Origin: Actinomadura sp. J1-007
Lineage (GTDB): Bacteria > Actinomycetota > Actinomycetes > Streptosporangiales > Streptosporangiaceae
Direction: 5' to 3'
Assembly: GCF_009793335.1 (NCBI RefSeq)
Contig: NZ_WING01000003.1
Location: forward strand, 992,001-1,056,000
DNA: 64,000 nucleotides
This document shows, in pieces, positions 53,883 to 62,495 of this stretch. Under the pieces are notes generated by a model. The model ran no database searches and was not told the origin of the DNA. It saw only the letters and a program-made list of their open reading frames with translations. A program made the position numbers and the translations under genes. Each line of letters starts with the position of its first letter. The first letter of the stretch is position 1.

Positions 53883-54897
53883 TGGACGCGGCGGAACGGG
53901 CCGCCCGCGACAGGCTCGGCGAGCTGATCGACGGCCATATCGTCACGCAGATCGTCTCCACCGCGGTCCGGCTCGGCCTGCCCGACCTGCTCGGCGAGGA
54001 GGCCAGGACCGCGGCCGAACTCGCGGTCAAGGCGAACGCCGACCATTCCGGAATGGCGCGGCTGATGAAAGCGCTCGCCGTACTCGGACTGGCGCGGGAA
54101 TCCGGCGATGGAACGTACCAGGCGACCCCGCTTTCGCGGGGCTCCGAACGGGCGGCGAATCGTCCCTCCATGGGGACGCCGTCATGTCGGGCACCTGCCT
54201 GTACGAGGCGTGGGGAGGGCTCGAATTCTCCGTCCGCACCGGCTCGCCCGCCTTCGAGAACGTGCACGGCCAGGGCCTGTGGGAATACCTCGACGCCCAG
54301 CCGGAGGACGCGGCGCATTTCGCGCGAACGATGGGTTCGTCCTCCGGCTATTACCTTTCCGACATTCTGGAGGTCCACGATTTCTCGGCCGCCCGGCTGC
54401 TGGTGGATCTCGGCGCCGGCGACGGCGAACTGGTCGCGCAGGTGCTCGTCCGAAACCCGCGGCTCCGCGCGATCGCCGTGGACCTGCCGGCCATGGCCGT
54501 CCACACGCGCCGCACGCTGGAGTCGCGCGGAGTCTCCGACCGGTGCGAGGTCAGGGCGGAGAGCTTCTTCGACGCCGTTCCGCCCGGGGCCGACCTGTAC
54601 GTCCTCAAGGCCGTCCTGCACAACTGGGACGACGAGCAGGCCGCGGCGATCCTGCGCAACTGCCGCGCCGCGTCCGCCCCGGACGGGCGGCTCCTCGTCA
54701 TCGAACGCGTCGCCGAGGACACCGGCGGCACCCTCCGCTCGGTCGTCAACGACCTGGCCATGCTGGTGCTCCTCGGCGGCAGGGAGCGGACCCTGCGCGA
54801 GTACGACTCGCTGCTCGGCCGGGCCGGCTACGCCCGCACGTCCCACGGCACCGGCGCGCACGGGATCACCGTCATCGAGGCCGCGCCCGTCCCCTGA
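53882..54897 (+). pseudogene. O-methyltransferase (family 2), frameshifted
   Basis: A plant-COMT-like bacterial O-methyltransferase as found in polyketide and peptide pathways. The dimerisation/winged-helix N-terminus (IVTQIVSTAVRLGLPDLLGE, MARLMKALAVLGLARES) is followed by a break at the GGGG run 54138-54141; one more G restores the reading into MSGTCLYEAWGGLEFS. The SAM loop is LLVDLGAGDGELVAQ and the catalytic-His region is LKAVLHNWDDEQA. All motifs survive, so the break is probably an assembly error. It could methylate a Tyr- or His-containing peptide or an unrelated phenol. Confidence 0.87.
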
Positions 54898-54944
54898 CCG
54901 GCACCCGCCGCGACCGGCGCGGACCCCGCCCCGGTCGCGGCGGG

Positions 54945-54975
54945 TTGACCTGGAGTGCGCTCCAGTTCGTAGCGT
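54945..54975 (+). promoter_or_regulatory. MerR-type promoter/operator, leaderless
   Basis: TTGACC (54945-54950), a 19-base spacer, TAGCGT (54970-54975), with CTGGAG-TGCG-CTCCAG inside the long spacer. A 19-base spacer with a central palindrome is the hallmark of MerR-family activated promoters. The ATG at 54982 is 6 bases after the -10, so the message is probably leaderless. No MerR gene is in the window. Confidence 0.75.
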
Positions 54976-54981
54976 CGGGCC

Positions 54982-55923
54982 ATGGCCACTCCACAGCACA
55001 AGATCGGCTCCGGTCTCGGGTTCCACAGCACCGTCCACGACGTCCTGCGGGGCGTCGACCTGACGGGACGGCTCGCCGTCGTCACCGGCGGGCACTCCGG
55101 GCTCGGCCTCGCGACGACCCGCGCCCTCGCCGGCGCGGGCGCGCGGGTCGTCGTCCCCGCCCGGCGCCCGCCCGCCGCCCTGGAGGCGACCGAGGGGATC
55201 GACGGCGTCGAGGTGGACGAGCTGGACCTGGCGGACCAGCGGAGCGTGCGGTCCTTCGCCGAGCGGTTCCTCGCCTCCGGACGCCCCATCGACCTGATGA
55301 TCGGCAACGCCGGGATCATGGCGAGCCCGGAGTTCCGCGTCGGCCCCGGCTGGGAGGGCCAGTTCGCCACCAACCACCTCGGCCACTACGCGCTGGTCAA
55401 CCGGCTCTGGCCGGCGATCGCCGAGGGCGGCGGCCGCGTGGTCTCGGTGTCGTCCAACGGCCACCAGCTCTCGGGCATCCGCTGGGACGACACGCGGTTC
55501 GAGCGCGGGTACGACAAGTGGCTCGCCTACGGGCAGGCCAAGACCGCCAACGCCCTGTTCGCCGTGCACCTCGACGCGCTCGGCGCCGCGTCGGGCGTGC
55601 GGGCGTTCTCCGCGCATCCGGGCACCATCGCCACGTCGCTGGGCCGCCACATGTCCGCCGACGAGCTCACCGACCTGACGGCCGCGATCGACGCCGAGTG
55701 GAAGACGCCCGAGCAGGGTGCCGCGACGCAGGTGTGGGCGGCGACGTCCCCGCTGCTGGACGGCCTCGGCGGCGTGTACTGCGAGGACTGCGACGTCGCC
55801 GAGCCCGCCGCGCCGGACGCCGCGCTGGCCGGCGGGGTCAGCGCGTGGGCGGCCGACCCGGAGCAGGCCGCCCGGCTGTGGCGGCTCTCGGCCGACCTCA
55901 CCGGGGTCGACGCGTTCGCGTGA
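54982..55923 (+). CDS. short-chain dehydrogenase/reductase
   Basis: A 313-residue SDR of the retinol dehydrogenase/protochlorophyllide reductase-like group. Cofactor motif VVTGGHSGLGLATTRAL, NAG motif IGNAGIMAS, catalytic Ser in VSVSSNGHQ and the active-site motif YGQAKTANALF (YxxxK, the Tyr as Y-G-Q-A-K). ARR after strand 2 favours NADP. Expression is probably switched on by a MerR regulator. Convergent with the GH16 gene. Substrate unknown. Confidence 0.9.
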   Translation: MATPQHKIGSGLGFHSTVHDVLRGVDLTGRLAVVTGGHSGLGLATTRALAGAGARVVVPARRPPAALEATEGIDGVEVDELDLADQRSVRSFAERFLASGRPIDLMIGNAGIMASPEFRVGPGWEGQFATNHLGHYALVNRLWPAIAEGGGRVVSVSSNGHQLSGIRWDDTRFERGYDKWLAYGQAKTANALFAVHLDALGAASGVRAFSAHPGTIATSLGRHMSADELTDLTAAIDAEWKTPEQGAATQVWAATSPLLDGLGGVYCEDCDVAEPAAPDAALAGGVSAWAADPEQAARLWRLSADLTGVDAFA

Positions 55924-55939
55924 CGGGGACGGCGGCGCG

Positions 55940-56869
55940 TCAGCGCGGGCGGTGGACGGTGAGGGAGGCGATCTGGAAGGTGAACGGGCGGGCCCGTTCG
56001 GGCAGCGCGTGCAGGTCGCCGTCGTCCACGGCCATCGCCGCGACCAGGTGGGCGTGGAAGTCCGGGCCGACGCCGCGCCGGTCGGCGTAGGCGGTGCGCA
56101 TGGGGCCGGGCGGGTGCCCCAGGTACCAGGTCAGGCGCCGTTCGCCGAGGCGCACGGCGATGTCCAGCCACTTGCCGGCCTGCACGAGCGAGGAGCTCCA
56201 GTAGCGCGCGCTGTGGTTGACGTGGTTGACGAACTCCAGGGTGTCGGGGCGGTCGGCGTGCCATTCGAAGACGTCGATCTCGTTGCGGCCCTGCCGCCAC
56301 GTCCAGATGCTGGGCCACGCCCCGGTGGCGACGCTCGGGAACCTCACCCGCGCGGTGATCACGTCGCCGGACCGGACCTCGAAGCCGCGGCCTCCCGAGT
56401 CGCAGGAGTCTCCGGTGGTGACCAGGCCCGTGCGCCAGCGGCCGTCGCCGAGGTCGGTCGCGGTGATGTCCAGCTCGCCCGAACGGACCGACAGCGCCTC
56501 GGCCGACAGGACGTCGAGCTTGAAGTTGCCGGGGTTGCTCAGGCAGTCGGGGTAGGCCGCGGTCTTCCAGCCCCAGCGCCGTCCGGGCCCGACGTCGCGC
56601 CGCGTGAAGTCCTCGCGCCAGGCGAGCCTGCGTCCCCGAGCGGGGTCGAACGGCTTCCCGGTCACCCGTTCGCCCGTCGGCGTGTGCGCGCCGCCGACGG
56701 TCGCGTGCTCCACGGCGGCCGGGGCGCCCGGGTCGGCGGCCTGGCACGCGGCGGCGGCGCACGCCAGCGCGAACGCGGCGGCCACCGGCGGCACGGGTCC
56801 CGGGCGCCGCGGCCCGCCCCGCCGGGCAGGAGGCCGGACGGGAAGAACGAGCCGGTGCATGCGGGTCAA
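55940..56869 (-). CDS. secreted glycoside hydrolase family 16 protein
   Basis: A 309-residue exported GH16 enzyme. The active-site motif is NEIDVFEW (ExDxxE). The jelly-roll is preceded by LAWREDFTRRD and includes GAWPSIWTW. The N-terminus has a long basic region and a hydrophobic stretch ending AAAACQ, which may be a weak lipobox. The TTG at 56869 has GAGGAG 5 bases upstream; the ATG at 56860 would be too far from it. Substrate may be beta-1,3/1,4-glucan or another polysaccharide. Confidence 0.87.
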   Translation of the reverse strand: MTRMHRLVLPVRPPARRGGPRRPGPVPPVAAAFALACAAAACQAADPGAPAAVEHATVGGAHTPTGERVTGKPFDPARGRRLAWREDFTRRDVGPGRRWGWKTAAYPDCLSNPGNFKLDVLSAEALSVRSGELDITATDLGDGRWRTGLVTTGDSCDSGGRGFEVRSGDVITARVRFPSVATGAWPSIWTWRQGRNEIDVFEWHADRPDTLEFVNHVNHSARYWSSSLVQAGKWLDIAVRLGERRLTWYLGHPPGPMRTAYADRRGVGPDFHAHLVAAMAVDDGDLHALPERARPFTFQIASLTVHRPR

Positions 56870-57008
56870 GGCTGCTCCTCACCGTCGACTCAACGCGCAC
56901 CAGCATGACCGGGCGCCCCCGGCCGGTCCACTCAACACGCGTGCCCTGTGACCTGGAGGAACAACGGAAACCGAGCCTTGGGAATGCGCGGTCGGTACGC
57001 TGCCCGGC

Positions 57009-57794
57009 ATGATCTCGGACCTTCTGGGCGCCTACGACGGGCAGTTGCGCGGGGAGCCCGCCCCGGTGGTGCCGGGCGTCTTCTACGAGCGGGACGGCCC
57101 GGTGGTACGGATCGTCGGCGAGCGCAGGGGCCTGGTGACCGGCCCCCGCGACCTCGGCGTCGAGGGCCCGGATCTGGACGCGCTGATCGTCCGGCAGCGC
57201 GACTACTTCGCGGCGCGCGGCGAGGCGGTGGAGTGGAAGACGCGGGCGCACGACACCCCGGCCGACCTCACCGGACGGCTCGCGCGCGCCGGGTTCGCGA
57301 CCGAGGACACCGAGACCGTCATGATCGCGCGGGTGGCGGACGGCGCGGCCGCAGCCCCGGCGGGGCCGCCCGCCGGGGTGGCGTTCCGGGAGGTGAACGC
57401 GGTCACGGACCTGCGCCGGATCGCGGACATGGAGGCGGAGGTCTGGGGCGCCGACATGGGGTGGCTGGCCGACGACCTCGCCGCCCGGGTCGCCGCGGCG
57501 CCGGACGGCCTCGTCGTGCTGGCCGCCGAGGCGGACGGCCGGATCGTGGCCTCGGGCTGGCTCGTGTTCCGCCCGGGAACGGAGTTCGCGTCGCTCTGGG
57601 GCGGATCGACCCTCGCCGCCTGGCGCGGGCGCGGCATCTACCGCGCCCTGGTCGCCGAACGGTTCCGCCTGGCGGCGGAGCGGGGCGTCCGCTACCTCCA
57701 GGTGGACGCCTCGGACGCCAGCCGCCCGATCCTCGCCCGCCTCGGCTTCCACCCGGTCACCACGACAACGCCCTACGTCTGGACGCCAAGCTGA
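57009..57794 (+). CDS. GNAT-family N-acetyltransferase
   Basis: A 261-residue protein with a diverged N-terminal half and a C-terminal GNAT fold. The acetyl-CoA loop region is LAAWRGRGIYRALVAER (R/Q-x-x-G-x-G/A type), followed by YLQVDASDASRPILARLGFHP. TACGCT lies 7 bases before the ATG and no ribosome site is visible, so it may be leaderless. Biarylitides carry an N-acetyl group, so a role in the nearby peptide locus is conceivable, but distance makes it weak. Confidence 0.88.
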   Translation: MISDLLGAYDGQLRGEPAPVVPGVFYERDGPVVRIVGERRGLVTGPRDLGVEGPDLDALIVRQRDYFAARGEAVEWKTRAHDTPADLTGRLARAGFATEDTETVMIARVADGAAAAPAGPPAGVAFREVNAVTDLRRIADMEAEVWGADMGWLADDLAARVAAAPDGLVVLAAEADGRIVASGWLVFRPGTEFASLWGGSTLAAWRGRGIYRALVAERFRLAAERGVRYLQVDASDASRPILARLGFHPVTTTTPYVWTPS

Positions 57795-57809
57795 ACGCCC
57801 GCCGCCGGT

Positions 57810-58131
57810 GCGGGACGACCGGCGGCAGGGCGGGACGACCGGCCGCGGAGCAGGACGACCGCCGCCAGGGCGGGGCGAGCGGCGGCGGGGCGCGGCGACC
57901 GGCCGCAGTGCGGGACGGCCGCCGCCGGAGCTGGACGACCGCCGCCGGAGCGGGACGACCGGCCGCGGGGCGGGGCGACCGGCGCGGAGCGGGACGACCG
58001 CCGCAGGAGCGGGGCGACCGGCCGCCGGAGCGGGACGACCGCCGCCAGGGCGGGACGACCGGCCGCTGGGGCAGGACAACCGGCCGCGGCGCGGGGCGAC
58101 CGGCGGCGGAGCGGGGCGACCGCCGCCGGGG
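57810..58131. repeat. 20-bp GC-rich minisatellite, about 16 units
   Basis: Imperfect tandem copies of a 20-base unit with consensus near gcgggacgaccgsccgcsgg fill the space between the stop of the GNAT gene and the stop of the convergent GH25 gene. Most units are exactly 20 bases, with a few of 19 or 21. Twenty is not a multiple of three and each strand gives only Arg/Pro/Gly-rich nonsense, so it is not coding. It may act as a bidirectional terminator or be simple slippage. Confidence 0.85.
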
Positions 58132-58133
58132 GG

Positions 58134-59095
58134 TCAGTCCTCCGGCGTGGCGAGGCGTTCGGCGAGTGCGTCCCTGACCTGCTCGGCGAGGTGGTCGGGG
58201 ATCGCGGCGGCGATCCGGTCCGGGGCGAGCCGCGCGAGGACGGCCGCGGCCACGGCCTCCCCGTCGCCCTCGGGCATCCGCGCGGCGAGCGCGCCGACCG
58301 CGGCCTTGACCTGCTGCACGCTGGAGTAGGTGTCGCGCAGGATGTTGACGTGGCGCCAGGTCTCGTTGCCCTCCGCCGAGCCCGCCGGGCGGGGCGCGGT
58401 GTCGGTGTTCCAGACGATGTCGCGGATCTTGTTCAGGTCCTCGCCGGACAGCGGCATGTCGTCCTCCCCGAGGGCGAGCGCCCTCAAGTCGTCGAGTGTT
58501 CTGCGGTAGGCGTTGACGTCGCAGCGGCCGGAGATCCCCGAGACCGTCGCGCTCGATGAGTACTGGAGTATGGAGATCGCCTCGCCGCCGAACGGCGCCC
58601 ACCACGACGAGGGCACCTTGGCGTACAGCGACGACGGCGAGCCGGTGCCCGACACGTAGTGGCTCTGCCAGACCGAGTCGAAGAACGTCAGGTCCGGCTC
58701 GCCGGTCCGCTCCCAGTACCAGCGCGGGAAGTAGCCGATCACGGGGTGGCCGCCGGTGCGGTCCTTGAACTCGCGCACCCAGTCGCGCGCGGTCGCCGCG
58801 TTCGCGCCGGACGCCTCGACGTCCAGCGCGACCATCAGCCCGGACACGTCCCGGCCTTGGACAGGAAGTACCGCGCCTGCGCCGCGCCGTTCCCGCCGTG
58901 CAGGAAGTGGTAGGCGCCGGGCAGGAAGCCGCCGCCGAGGCCGAGCATCCCGGACCGGTTGTGCGGCCAGGTCGGGTTGACGTAGTCCGTGGACTCGGTG
59001 ACCTTGCTGAACGCGAACCGGATCCCGGCCCCGCGCACCTTCGACCAGTTCGGCTCGCCCTGGTAGGACGCGACGTCCACGCCGTAGACGGGCAT
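58134..59095 (-). pseudogene. GH25 muramidase (lysozyme), frameshifted
   Basis: A peptidoglycan-cleaving GH25 enzyme. The first part reads VYGVDVASYQG (catalytic Asp), then TWPHNR and PGAYHFLHGG. After a break at the CCC run 58850-58852 (one extra base gives SKAGDVSGLMVALDVEAS) come DVEAS (catalytic DxE pair), FDSVWQSHYV and ILQYSSSATVSGI. The C-terminal 100 residues (MPLSGEDLNKIRDIVWNTD, then an Ala/Leu-rich helix-coil) resemble tails of actinobacteriophage lysins. No signal peptide is seen. GGGGAG lies 6 bases before the ATG at 59095. Probably a sequencing error, possibly a decayed phage lysin. Confidence 0.85.
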
Positions 59096-59325
59096 GTGCA
59101 CTCCCCTGTCGGCTCGTCCGGCCCCACCGGCGGCGGTGGCGCGCGGTCAACTGCGGTGCGCCCGCGACGATAGGCCCCTCCCGGGCCCGGCGCGGCCGAA
59201 GTCGGCGGTACGTTCCCAGGCCGCCTTGTTCCCTTCACGCCGCGTCCCCCGCGACGCCTCGTTCCGGCGCGCGTCGGCCGCCGCCGGACCTCGCGCGGGG
59301 TCCGGCGGCGGCCGATGGAGCGGGA

Positions 59326-60462
59326 TCAGGCGGGGATCTCGTACTTCGTCACGACGTCTTCGGCGAGGTCGATGCCGAGGCCGGGCCGGTCGGGGAGGTG
59401 GACCTGGCCGTTCCCGTAGCGGAGGCGGGTGTCGGGGGTGACGAGCAGTTCGAAGTTGTAGATGCCCTTCTCCAGGGCGAAGTACTCGACGACGAGGGTG
59501 TTGGCGACGGACGCGGTCAGGTGGACGTGCAGGTTGTGGTGCCAGTGCGGGGCCATCTGGAGGCCGAACGCGTCGGCGGCGTGGGCGATGCGCAGCCATT
59601 CGGTGACGCCTCCGGCGACCCCCGCGTCGGTCTGCAGCACGGCCGCGGCCCCCGCTTCGATCAGGGAACGGGCCTCCCAGCGCGTCTGGTGGATCTCGCC
59701 CGTCGCGACGGGGGTGCGGATCCGCCGGGCGAGTTCGGCGTGTCCGGCGACGGACTCGGGCGACAGCGGCTCCTCGAACCACCACAGCGGCGCGTCCCCG
59801 GCGGCGCGCTCGAACGCCTCGATCGCGGCCCGCGCCTGGTGGACGGAGGCGTAGGCGTTGTTGGCGTCCAGGGCGAGGCGCCCCTCGCCGCCGATCGCCC
59901 GGACGGCGGCGGCGACCCGCCGGGCGTCCTCGGCGACGTCGAGCCCGCCGACCTTGATCTTGTGGTCGGTGAAGCCCTGGGACCGGTTGAACGCGATCTC
60001 GCGGGCCACCGCGCCGGTCCACTCCCCCTCGCCGGGGCGGTAGTAGCCGCCCGAGGCGTAGGCGGGCTGCGGCGCGGTCGAGCCGCCCAGCAGGACGGCG
60101 AGGGGCTGGCCGGCGCGCTTGGCCTTCAGGTCCCACAGCGCGATGTCGAGGGCGGACAGCGCGCGGATCACCGCGCCGCGGCGTCCGGCGAGCAGGACCT
60201 CCTGGTACGCGCGGCCCCACAGCCCGGTGAGGTCGTCCTCGTCCGCGCCGAGGTAGACGGGCGCGAGCAGGTCGTCCACGGCGGTCTTGGTCAGCGGGCC
60301 GCCGGACGTCCCGGCGTAGGTGTAGCCGAGCCCGGTGCCGCCCCGGTCGTCGGCGACCTCGACCAGGACGTAGTGCCGGTCGGCGAGGACGCGGTTGGAC
60401 ATCCGGGTGGGCCGGTCGACCGGGATCGCCACGGCGCGGGCCCGGATGCTGCTGATCGTCAC
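59326..60462 (-). CDS. mandelate racemase/enolase-superfamily dehydratase or racemase
   Basis: A 378-residue enolase-superfamily enzyme. The MR-subgroup catalytic set is present: K168-x-K170 (DHKIKVGG), metal ligands D199, E230 and E256, and the D279/H306 dyad (LQTDAGVAGG, APHWHHN). It abstracts a proton next to a carboxylate, giving racemisation or dehydration of a hydroxy or sugar acid. The GTG start overlaps the probable true stop of the aldehyde dehydrogenase (GTGA). Last gene of a catabolic operon. Confidence 0.9.
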   Translation of the reverse strand: MTISSIRARAVAIPVDRPTRMSNRVLADRHYVLVEVADDRGGTGLGYTYAGTSGGPLTKTAVDDLLAPVYLGADEDDLTGLWGRAYQEVLLAGRRGAVIRALSALDIALWDLKAKRAGQPLAVLLGGSTAPQPAYASGGYYRPGEGEWTGAVAREIAFNRSQGFTDHKIKVGGLDVAEDARRVAAAVRAIGGEGRLALDANNAYASVHQARAAIEAFERAAGDAPLWWFEEPLSPESVAGHAELARRIRTPVATGEIHQTRWEARSLIEAGAAAVLQTDAGVAGGVTEWLRIAHAADAFGLQMAPHWHHNLHVHLTASVANTLVVEYFALEKGIYNFELLVTPDTRLRYGNGQVHLPDRPGLGIDLAEDVVTKYEIPA

Positions 60463-61843
60463 GGAGTCTCCTCGGGGTGGGGGCGATGCGGGTGGAACGC
60501 AGGTTGGCCAGTTCGTACGCGCCCTGGTCGCCGAGCTCGCGGCCGTGGCCGCTGGCCCTGACGCCGCCGACGGGCAGGCGGGGATCGGACTCGGAGACGC
60601 GGTTGACGAACGTCGAGCCGGCGTCGATCCGTTCGGCGAGCGCCTGCGCGCGTTCGGCGTCGCGGCTCCAGACCGAGCAGCTCAGCCCGTACGGCGACGC
60701 CCCGGCGACCTCGACCGCGGCCTCGGCGGACGGGACGGCGTGCAGCGCGCCGAGCGGGCCGAACGTCTCCTGCCGGAACGCCGTCGCGTCCGGGCCGGGC
60801 ACCTCCACCAGGGCGGGCGGGAACCACGCGCCCGGCCGGTCGTCGCGCGCGCCGCCGGCGAGCAGCCGCCCGCCCTCGCCCAGGGTCGCGTCGAGCTGGC
60901 GGCGCAGCTCGTCGCGCAGGTCCACGCGCGCCATCGGCCCGACGTCGGTGCCGGGCGCGGACGGGTCCCCGACGGCCAGCGCGTTCATGGCCTCGGTGAA
61001 GGCGTCCACGAACTCGTCGCGGACGGCCCGTTCCACGATGAGGCGCTTGGCGGCGATGCAGCTCTGGCCGTTGTTGAGGAAGCGGGAGCGGACCGCGGCG
61101 CGGGCCGCCGCGGGCACGTCGGCGTCGGCCAGCACGACGAACGGGTCGGAGCCGCCGAGCTCCAGCACGGTCTTCTTCACCGCCGCGCCCGCGCGGGCGG
61201 CCACGATCGCGCCGACGCGGTTGCCGCCGGTGAACGCGACGGCGGCGACGCGCGGGTCGTCGATGAGCGGCCCGATCCGTTCGGGCGGCAGGACGACGGC
61301 CGTCAGCGTGCCGGGGCCGAAGACCTCGTCGAACACCCGCTGGACGGCGAGCGCGCCGCCGGTCACGTTGTCGGCGTGCTTGAGCAGCACGGTGTCGCCG
61401 ATCGCGACGGCGGGCACCATGGCGCGGAAGACCTGCCAGAACGGGTAGTTCCACGGCATGATCGCCAGCACCGTGCCGAGCGGCAGCGCCCGCACGTGGC
61501 CGGTGTCGCGGCCGAGCGCGACGGGGCGCGGCGCGAGCAGGGCGGGCAGGCGCGCGGCGTAGTGCTCGCAGACCGCGGCGCACTTGGCGATCTCGGCGCG
61601 GGCCTGGTCGAGCGGCTTGCCCATCTCGGCGGTGATCAGCGCCGCGTGGCCGTCGGCCCCGGCGCGCAGGCGGTCGGCGAGCGCGCGCAGCCGCTCGGCC
61701 CGTTCGCCGACGGACGCCCCGCGCGTCCGGTGGACCGCCGCCGCGGCCTCCGCGAGCGCGGCTTCGAGCCGTTCGGGCGTCGTGTGCGCGTAGCCGGCGA
61801 GCCGCTCGCCGGTCGCCGGATCGACGGTGGTGACGCCCGTCAT
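60459..61843 (-). pseudogene. NAD(P)-dependent aldehyde dehydrogenase, frameshifted at its 3' end
   Basis: An ALDH of about 461 residues, similar to succinate-semialdehyde dehydrogenases. NAD region PWNYPFWQVFR, Glu in LELGGSDPF, catalytic Cys in NNGQSCIAAKR, and the C-terminal KxExGPLG-like TFGPLG. As sequenced, the frame misses its stop and runs to 59147 through the next gene. Adding one C to the run at 60474-60477 gives RIAPTPEETP and a stop overlapping the enolase GTG. Its start overlaps the stop of the TPP-enzyme subunit (ATGA). It should oxidise the aldehyde made by the decarboxylase. Confidence 0.88.
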
Positions 61844-62493
61844 GACGCGACCTGTCCGGCCGTCTCTCCGGACGTCGCGGCGCGCGCGGCCAGCCAGTCC
61901 CGGAACCGGCGGGCGATCACGACCGGGTCCTCCAGGAGCCTCGGCACGCCCGGCGCGTTGCCGGGCTCGATCCGCACGTGCAGGAACGCGGGCCCGTCGA
62001 GCTCCAGCGCCCGGCCGAACGCCTCGCCCAGCTCGCCGGGCCCGGCGGCGCGCAGCACGTTCCAGCCGGACGCGCCCGCCAGGGCCCCGAGATCGACGCG
62101 CGACGCGTAGGTGGGGAGCCCGGCCGTCGAGGCGTACACGCCGTTGTCGAGCAGGACCATCACCAGGTTGCGGGGGGCGAGGAAGCCGCCGGTCGGCAGC
62201 ACGTTCGGGTTCATCAGCAGCGATCCGTCGCCCTCGATCGCCACCGCCTTGAGCGGGCCCGGCGCGCCGGACGACGCGGGCGCGCCGGGCGCCGCGGGCG
62301 GGCGGGCGCGGTCCAGCCCGAGCGCGACGCCGGTGGCGACCGAGCCCGCGAGGCCCATCGCGTCCAGCAGGTAGAGGTGGTTGGGCCGGTCGGCGACCGC
62401 GGCGAGCTCGCGGCTGGTCGCCGCGCAGGTCACCACCACCGGCAGCGCCGCGGTCGCGGCGGCGAGGATCTCCAGTGCCTCGATGCGCTTCAC
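61840..62493 (-). CDS. TPP-dependent 2-oxoacid decarboxylase, PP-domain (beta) subunit
   Basis: A 217-residue protein carrying only the pyrophosphate domain of a thiamine-diphosphate enzyme. The TPP motif is EGDGSLLMNPN (88-97), with LDNGVYAST after it. Split PYR/PP subunits of this size are seen in sulfopyruvate decarboxylase (ComDE) and related phosphonopyruvate decarboxylases. GTG start at 62493, 3 bases after the alpha stop region, so the two are co-translated. A 15-residue Ala/Pro/Gly-rich insertion lies before the TPP motif. The 2-oxoacid substrate is unknown. Confidence 0.87.
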   Translation of the reverse strand: MKRIEALEILAAATAALPVVVTCAATSRELAAVADRPNHLYLLDAMGLAGSVATGVALGLDRARPPAAPGAPASSGAPGPLKAVAIEGDGSLLMNPNVLPTGGFLAPRNLVMVLLDNGVYASTAGLPTYASRVDLGALAGASGWNVLRAAGPGELGEAFGRALELDGPAFLHVRIEPGNAPGVPRLLEDPVVIARRFRDWLAARAATSGETAGQVAS

Positions 62494-62495
62494 GG

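Noticed and set aside
57795..58133. Coding or CRISPR-like array
   Set aside because: Units are 20 bases, adjacent, imperfect and without spacers; no cas genes are present.
59147..61843. An 898-residue aldehyde dehydrogenase fused to a second domain
   Set aside because: The extra 430 residues are the wrong frame of the enolase gene (Arg/Pro-rich). One base added at 60474-60477 restores a normal stop, so the fusion is a frameshift artefact.
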